Assembly (NCBI RefSeq): GCF_023101765.2
Contig: NC_064237.1
Coordinates: forward strand, 8,837,649-8,901,648
Direction: 5' to 3'
Source: Spodoptera frugiperda
Lineage: Eukaryota; Arthropoda; Insecta; Lepidoptera; Noctuidae
DNA length: 64,000 nt
Made by a program: the position numbers and the translations under genes
The notes under the pieces: generated by a model
Databases searched by the model: none
Seen by the model: the letters and a program-made list of their open reading frames with translations, nothing else
Told to the model about the DNA's origin: nothing
In this document: positions 57,861 to 64,000 of the stretch, one piece after another
How the letters are laid out: every line of letters begins with the position of its first letter
Position numbering within the stretch: position 1 is the stretch's first letter

Positions 57861-60068
57861 CGATTTTATTGAAATTACCCTGATCTCCAATTTCAGAATA
57901 AGCTCGTAGCTCCTAAAAAGCGCATTCTATGTCAAGTGCCTACGACAAAATGACCTACGTTCTACGTTTCACATCTGAAGGGCACAAAAGGCACACGCAG
58001 AAAACAATGCATCATTTATCGTGTTTTGACACACATGTAACAATAATTTGAGGTAACATATGAAGTCCTACGCACATAATACATATAGCAATCTTAAAGA
58101 ACGTGAGATTGGAAAAATAACAATAAAGAAAATGCCCACGGTATGACCTTTCATGTAGCTAATTTTCTTACAATCTTTTTACATTATCGAATAGGCACAA
58201 ACGGCTGTGTCGCACTCCTTTGAAGCTGTAGACTCACTAGTGAAATAGGTTAAGAACCTATTCGTGACATTACTGTTTTAGGATAAACTTTTCGCGCTCT
58301 CTCTCTGTTTATACGCGAATATTGACCCAATTTTATATGTAGAGCGCTTCGATTATCATGAAAGCAGTTTCAAAGATTTCAGTAACAAAGTCGAGTTTCG
58401 AATAACAGAGATTAATTTCCATTTTTAATCTTTATTCGTAGCAGTAATTTTCCAAATAAGTTATAAGTATTTTCTTATTATCGTTACTGGAAACAAGAAA
58501 AACAATAATGAGCTCTGATTAAGGAGATGGCTGAATTAAATTAAACTTTATCAATAAAAAGAATGGAAGAAAATTTGCGTGGTACGAGTTTGACATAAAG
58601 ATCTCTATGTAGACAGGTTCCTATATAACTGCGTGGTTCGTATCGACATCACTCACCTTTACTTGTCATGCAAACTGAGTATGTATTATTCAGTATATGT
58701 TAAGGATAACACGCATCTCTGAATTGACGTTGGAAAACGAGAAATGTCGGTCTCAGTCGTAGTTCAGTAAGAGAGGAGTAAATTAAGTAGGCAAGACCTA
58801 GGTAACTGTGTTAGGTGAGGGCACGACAGATATTCGTGTCACGTTTTGCACCTAGCAGTTGTCAATTGTTGCTATTAGGACAAATTAAGTGTAGCTTGTT
58901 CGGAATGGTAGTTTCTAGGTGTAATGTCTGCCAGTGAAATATTATTACAGTTCGTGTACCTTACCTATACAGTGTCTGAATAGGTTTTAATGAAAGATGG
59001 GTGAAGGAACTGTAAATATTTACCTACGATTTTAAACCAAAATAGTTTGAATCCGTGTCTTAGAAATTTGGATAGGAGTTAATTTGCTAATTCAATGGCT
59101 CAACTATTAATTTTGTGAAGAGATAAATATGGTATCTAATGTTAAAGTGTCCATTAGCAGTAGATATATCAGTTTTAAGAGTAACCCTTTCTCCGAAATA
59201 TTCACAGAAAAGAACAAACTTTTTCTTAATAGACAAGCAACGCACTTGTAACACGTTTGATCATCCTTAGGTGATCCGTCTGATCTTTTGCTTCAGTTTT
59301 ATGAACAATTAAAAAAAAATGAAGCACCCTATATTCTTCAGCCACCAGTACCTAGATAGAAAAACCACACCATAAAATCACTGCTGCTAAACTACTACTA
59401 TACTGTTTCATTTATAACAAGTACCTATTAACTAAAGATGGTTATAATGAACCAATTCCTTCCCAAACCACGAAGATAGCAATGAAACAATTTATAAGAC
59501 TATTCAGTAACCATGCAGAGTACTTTACCGTTGAAGCGTGCGCAAACAATGGGAAGGCGGAATTCCCATGGTTTTGTAACAAGGCGGGGTCACGCAAACT
59601 ACTGCTTGTATTGTTTTACTTAGATTGGCTTGGTATAGATGGATTCAGGATTATTGTATTTACCTATGTATAGGGAGCTTCCTCAACTTATATAAGAAAA
59701 AATTATACTATGTAGGTAACTGGTGTGATATGGCGAACTTTTTTTTTCTTCCGGACATAATTTGTTACTACTCCAGTAACCATGTATGCCCGATAACAAT
59801 ACTCATCCCGCTAGTGTCCTAAGACCAGCACCACATATGTGAAAGAGACCGTGCAGCAGCGCTCCCTGATAAACCTATGAAGCAAATACAAAGAAATGCC
59901 ATAACTGGATTTCCGTTTAACATACTGCGTTACACTTTACGGGGAATGTGGTACGTTACAAATCACGCCCCTCACTTTTTCCAACATGCAGGCCCACACT
60001 CCAAACACGTTATCAAGTGTCCAATAACCTACCAGAGGTCTGACTGAAAAAGATGATGAAATGACTGT
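57861..60068. other. Upstream flank, no gene recognised
   Basis: AT-rich sequence upstream of the promoter. A worn repeat similar to 34862 lies at 59805-59890. Short plus frames near 59482-59822 lack motifs. Distal regulatory DNA for the minus-strand gene may be present but is not distinguishable by eye, apart from the GAGA tract at 58297. Confidence 0.4.
58297..58306 (-). promoter_or_regulatory. GAGA tract upstream of the promoter
   Basis: A (GA)5 run on the minus strand, flanked by cgcg, lies about 450-500 bp upstream of the GC-island edge. GAGA repeats bind GAF/Trl-type proteins at many insect promoters. One short tract is weak evidence. Confidence 0.25.
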
Positions 60069-60258
60069 ACGGTAAGTTCAGTGGCTGGGCAACCGGCTGC
60101 CGCGCAACGTGTCACAACAACAGACACAAAGAACAACTCTTTGTATGATCCACATCTTGTTGGTCCGATTCTAGCTGTGATGTGTATTTAAACATATATG
60201 TTTGTAAACGCACCCACAACACAGGAGAATATCCTAGTGTGGGGCAACGTTGATTAAA
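60069..60258 (+). mobile_element. tRNA-related SINE (family D) copy 2
   Basis: Head cagtggctgggcaaccggct then gccgcgcaacgtgtcac (box A-like); the box B region is lost. The body has aacaactctttgtatgatcc, gtttgtaaacgcacccacaa and agtgtggggcaacgt. Its 3' A-rich tail runs into the hairpin at 60259. Confidence 0.7.
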
Positions 60259-60326
60259 GAAAAACAAAATTGTGATTCCACAATTTTGTTTTTCAATAGT
60301 CTGGTGACATTCGTCACAAGACTATT
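60259..60326. repeat. Two adjacent hairpins with identical loops
   Basis: Arm 60259-60274 (gaaaaacaaaattgtg) pairs perfectly with 60279-60294 around loop attc. Immediately after, 60295-60308 (aatagtctggtgac) pairs with 60313-60326 with one mismatch, again around attc. The first arm includes the A-rich tail of the SINE at 60069, so the first inversion arose after that SINE inserted. Confidence 0.92.
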
Positions 60327-60730
60327 CTACTCTGCAAATTTCCTGAAAGTCTTATAATATAACGCTTCCCAAACTATAAGTACGATAAAGGTAATTAAGA
60401 GTATAATCAAGCATTCAAGTTCTATTACGAGGATTCATAGCATATCCGCAACCATTCCATAGGCCTGTAACAATATTACCTACGCTTTAGAATAGCTCCA
60501 ACGCGACGCCATATTAGTTAATACGTGATTAAATTAACCGAAATAATAATCCTAGTAAGTAATTATATAGAGAGAATTATATAAAGACTAGTTACCTAGT
60601 ATTCTTGTTGATGAAAGACGATTACATGGTAGAAATGAGGGGTTTTTATGAGAACAGATCAAAAGTGCAGTTGGATCACCTAATGGCTAGCAACACCATA
60701 ATTTTGTAGTTAAGAAGATTAGAGATTTGT
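60327..60730. other. No gene recognised
   Basis: AT-rich, no open frame or repeat assigned. Confidence 0.5.
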
Positions 60731-60972
60731 AGTTAAGTGTGGGAGAGCCATGTACTGATGGGCCGGCTCAACCGGAGTGATACCACGGCCTCACAGAAAA
60801 CCGACGTGAAACAACGCTTGCGTTGTGTTTCATTGTGTAAGTGTAGTAATTCTTAACCCCCAAAAAGCCGGCAATACACTTGTAACGCCTCTAATGTTTC
60901 GGGTGTCCATGGGCAATGGCGATTGCTTACCATCAGGTGTTTCGTCTGCTCGTTTACCGGCTTATATCAGAA
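60731..60972 (+). repeat. Interspersed repeat family C copy with A-run
   Basis: gtgggagagccatgtactga, taccacggcctcacagaaaa, ccgacgtgaaacaacgcttg, tccatgggcaatggcgattg and cttaccatcaggtgtttcgt, followed by atcagaaaaaaaa. A 66-codon frame through it is a repeat artefact. The terminal A-run suggests the family's 3' end. Confidence 0.78.
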
Positions 60973-61328
60973 AAAAAAGTAAGGAGAGTAAGACAAAGGC
61001 TCGGGTAAAACCTAGTTCTCTATAAAAATACACATCCATTGATCGACAGCCGCATTTGGGAAAACTAAACCAATACGGTAATACCGCAAATATTTTCATA
61101 ATACATATTTGAATAACGTAATACCCTTACCTCCAAAATAGGATGGTTTAAAAATATGTTTGTGACATATTTACAAAATTGAGGTAAAATTCCTGAAATA
61201 GCTGTTCCTGGGAGAAACTCGACCTAATTTTGACCTCATGTAACCTTGGACCTTCTGGTGAATAATGGCCACCGCATATGATAAGTTAACCGACTAATTA
61301 CCACCAATGAATATGTTTAATTTAAGTT

Positions 61329-61626
61329 AATCCCACCCAAAACATAAATTGGGGTGCCAAGTTCGATAATAGAATGCTTCGCCTATAAAAGAAGTGAGAT
61401 CTAAATAAGTACCAAGTTCCATACACAGACCTCAGTTAAAAATGATATAACAAGTTGGCAAGTTTTCACACACTTTGTTATAAACCTACTAAACGCAATG
61501 AGCCAAGTATATAATTTTCTATTAAAACTTGCCAACTTGGTACTTATTTAGATCTCACTTCTTTTATAGGCGAAGCATTCCAATATTATCGAACTACGCT
61601 TTAGAATTTATGTTTTGGGTGGGATT
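61329..61626. mobile_element. Foldback element with about 90-bp inverted arms
   Basis: The left arm 61329-61420 (aatcccacccaaaacataaa, atgcttcgcctataaaagaa, gtgagatctaaataagtacc) is mirrored by 61531-61626 with small indels. The ~110-bp centre includes caagttggcaagttttcaca, which itself mirrors aaaacttgccaacttg, so pairing extends inward. No coding. Target duplication not clear. Confidence 0.85.
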
Positions 61627-61639
61627 TCATTTATTTTTG

Positions 61640-62240
61640 TAAGGTTTATTTTCTTTTTTCTTATTTTACTTTACTTTGACTAAATACAAACCTTCGTAAC
61701 GAATTTTAGGTCGGTACGACCATTGGAAGATATAGATAATTTTTTTGTTTTAGTTCCTTAGGGGTATGAATTTACACCTTCATTATTTTTAGAACCGACT
61801 CACACTTGGCCATTTTCAGATTTTTTCCTTTACCTTGACCTAAAGACCTACCTCCATGCCAAATTTCAAGTCAATACGACCATTGGAAGTGGTCTAGGTT
61901 TTTGATGAGTGAGTGAGTCAGTCAGTCAGTGAGTGTATAGTAAAAATAGCGATTTTCTAATATCTCAAGACCTACAATAGGTACATTAGTATGAAATTTT
62001 GTATTTTAGATAAGTACCTAGATCTCGACAGATACTAGAAATTTCATATGCGTAGATAAAATAGATTTTGAGTTATAGGTGGGTCGAACTTGGCCCGAAA
62101 TGGTTCGTGTAATATAACCCACGGCCGGTGTGTCGGTTTTTTGCTCGAACTTGGCGGACACACTGCCGTGTGTCTAGATTTTATTATAAGTTCTTGTAAT
62201 GAGTATGTTAAGTTTGTGTAGAAAATAAAACGAGTGATTC
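61640..62240. repeat. Probable transposon-derived non-coding segment
   Basis: Two diverged copies of a ~55-bp module (ttaggtcggtacgaccattg near 61708 and ttcaagtcaatacgaccatt near 61865) plus a gtgagtgagtcagtcagtca simple repeat (about 61905-61935). Further right, cacggccggtgtgtcggttt and gcggacacactgccgtgtgt share an inverted cacac/gtgtg theme. Class unknown; it may form one unit with the adjacent foldback. Confidence 0.45.
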
Positions 62241-62328
62241 TCGCCATCAAACTGAGAAGTTTGGCGAGCTAAACTGTAACAATTTAAAACTGTATAATCA
62301 ATGAATAAAAAAAAACATGAGACTGTAA

Positions 62329-62808
62329 AGGCGGCCGTACACGGACTGCTCGAGCAGTTAGCGGCTGAGCGACATACACGGACCGCTCGAGCGGTCGGCG
62401 TCGACTGCTCGAGCCGTCGGTTGTTGACTGATTTTCTTTTGATTTTTTCAGCAGACGCCGCGAGGCCGCAAAGGGCGGGGGGAGGGAAGTCGGAGAGCTG
62501 TCGACTGCTCTAGAGCAGTCAACGGCTCGAGCAGTCCGTGTATGCCTCGCAACTGCTCGCGAGCGGTCGGCGGCACGATGGAATTTCATCGTGTAGTTGA
62601 CAGCTTGAAGCGGTCGCGACTGCTCGAGCAGTCGTGTGTACGGCAGCGAATGAATGGCAGTTCATCGCGCAGTCGCGGCTTCAAGCAGTCGGTTATAACT
62701 GCTTGAAGCCGTCCGTGTACGGCTGGCCAAAGGGCGCGAACACTTCAAGCCGTCAACAGCTTCAAGCAGTCGACGCCGACCGCTCGAGCAGTCCGTGTAC
62801 GGCCGCTC
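62329..62808. mobile_element. CTCGAG-palindrome element (480 bp) with TAA flanks
   Basis: taa at 62326-62328 and 62809-62811 flank near-identical inverted ends: 25 bp at 62331-62355 (gcggccgtacacggactgct plus cgagc) are mirrored at 62782-62806. Inside, variants of the terminal motif (gtccgtgtacggc next to gactgctcgagcagtc-type palindromes) recur about six times in both orientations, for example the 18-bp perfect palindrome at 62617-62634, the 16-bp one at 62381-62396 and the ctctagag variant at 62503-62520. A ggcttcaagcagt...actgcttgaagcc pair (62677-62710) is a related variant. Non-coding; the frames on both strands are composition artefacts. PIF/Harbinger affinity is inferred from TAA only. 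Confidence 0.85.
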
Positions 62809-62811
62809 TAA

Positions 62812-63467
62812 GGCTTTATCGAGTAGAGTTCATGTGTAGGTGGAAGTACCTCAAAATGTATTAATTTGATATGAAAGGAGACAGCCTCGTTGATCGATTT
62901 AGCAAGTACCTAATGTCAGTAAGTGTTTTCGGTCTATCCAAAATGTCTCCAATTATGCATGGAATTAGGTTTATCTCCTAACTCGATACCCAATCCTTTA
63001 TTGCTTAACCCGTCGTGTGCCGGAACGCAGATCCACGCAGGACACAATGTATTTTCTATTGTTGTCTTATATACCGGCTGCGAAAGGTTAAGATATGATA
63101 TAAGATAATATGTAAGACTTAGGTGGTAAGTACTCATAACAAAAAATGGTCATTACATTGCTAATGAGTTGTGCTTTACGCTTTGTGGATCTCTGTCTGT
63201 CCCTTTAAAGGTGAAGGTATCTAATATTTTGTCGTGTTATGTATTACACCCACTTACTTTTGGCGTAAAATCACTTTGGTGTTGCATTGTTCTCACATAA
63301 TCGAACGACCGAAACAATGTAACCAAGAATCGTATTATGAACCTGATGGAAAAAGTGTAACCTACGGAGTTTCTTGCTCGTTCGTCTCGATAGGAATCTA
63401 CACTTTGGAACGACTAAATAGCTTGACTAGAGGACTGAGCGATAAACAGATCATTTGACATACATAA
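62812..63467. other. No gene recognised
   Basis: Balanced to AT-rich. Overlapping frames near 62923-63137 on both strands exclude each other, and a 74-codon plus frame (63234-63458) has no motif. Confidence 0.45.
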
Positions 63468-63555
63468 CTTCACGCTTGTCTCCCATGGGGGTAGACAGAG
63501 ACAATGGACCGCCATGAACAGTCATCAGTTTTTCATGCATGCTCGTCGGTAATAT
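63468..63555 (+). repeat. Interspersed repeat family W copy 2
   Basis: tcacgcttgtctcccatggg, gtagacagagacaatgga and acagtcatcagtttttcatg match 32583-32705 with an internal deletion. Confidence 0.6.
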
Positions 63556-63604
63556 ATAACAGATAATTGTAATATTATTATATTGGCTCTGACGTTGAAA
63601 GATG

Positions 63605-63648
63605 CCTCCCTGGTCTATTTGAAATAAATAAATTTGACTTTGACTTCT
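63605..63648 (+). mobile_element. LINE 3' tail relic
   Basis: tggtctatttgaaataaata followed by aatttgactttgac matches 46315-46350. Only the tail is present. Confidence 0.5.
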
Positions 63649-64000
63649 AACCTAGCATCTCTATTATAACTTACTCGTATCACCAGATAAACATATTATA
63701 CTGAAGTATTACTAAGAACCTAAAAACATGAAACTAAAACTAAGTCCAGGCTTATACTTGAACTTACTAACCCATCTCCCGATTAAAACAAACTAAGGAA
63801 ACGTGTCCCATCCACACTGCTTGAACAACAAAAGTTGCGGAACCTGACCTTTGATATTTCATGAAATAACAAGCTAGGAAAACTTTAATGTTAATACCGC
63901 ACGATAAACTTTAACTTGCTGATGTCTAATCTATATATAAATGGGCCTAATCGATGTTCGTATTCGATATTTTAATTGGTAGGTATATCAATTGAAGATT
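63649..64000. other. No gene recognised to the window edge
   Basis: AT-rich, stops in all frames, no assigned repeat. Confidence 0.5.

Overview
This window is eukaryotic and almost entirely non-coding. The repeats point to a lepidopteran, probably a noctuid-like moth: a Helitron starting TC and ending CTAG next to a T, many short Helitron-like repeats with CTAG-type ends, a poly(A)-tailed retroposon family in about a dozen copies, two tRNA-related SINE families, and a fragment of an RTE-like LINE ending in ...VQQWTSLG plus a (TGA)n tail. The family names rest on recalled lepidopteran repeats and visible termini, not on a search.

Genes. The only coding segment I can support is one exon on the minus strand (57102 down to 56597) in a GC-rich island. 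It has a good start context, an in-frame stop just upstream, strongly GC-biased third codon positions and a consensus donor (G|GTAAGT). It encodes about 168 residues of a Pro/Arg/Cys-rich, low-complexity N-terminus that I cannot assign to a family. About 750 bp upstream of the ATG is GC-rich 5' UTR/promoter-like DNA. With transcription running leftward, the remaining 56.6 kb would be a single very long first intron, open at the left edge. No second exon was recognised.

Layout. 1-10 kb: Helitron-like and MITE fragments, a textbook tRNA-derived SINE with a 13-bp target duplication (5840-6092), and a LINE C-terminal relic. 10.4-11.5 kb: a non-autonomous DNA transposon with 23-bp perfect TIRs and three 58-bp tandem units, split by a retroposon with an 18-bp target duplication. 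11.6-16 kb: several non-repetitive GC-richer blocks that could be cis-regulatory. 17.5 kb: a retroviral-type tRNA-Lys primer-binding-site match. 19-24 kb: TAA-flanked MITEs, including one with a 22-bp minisatellite. 28.8-30.3 kb: a complete non-autonomous Helitron. 39.3-40.3 kb: a modular tandem array with a 241-242 bp period. 44-47 kb: a tandem duplication and a retroposon cluster. 56-58 kb: the exon and promoter island. 60-63 kb: double hairpin, foldback element, and a 480-bp element built from reiterated CTCGAG-centred palindromes.

No rRNA, functional tRNA gene, CRISPR, operon or virus-derived coding region was seen. The best leads are the CTCGAG palindrome element, a set of perfect short-loop hairpins that look like template-switch inversions, the variable 5' ends of target-duplicated retroposons, and the long-intron gene with its candidate regulatory blocks.
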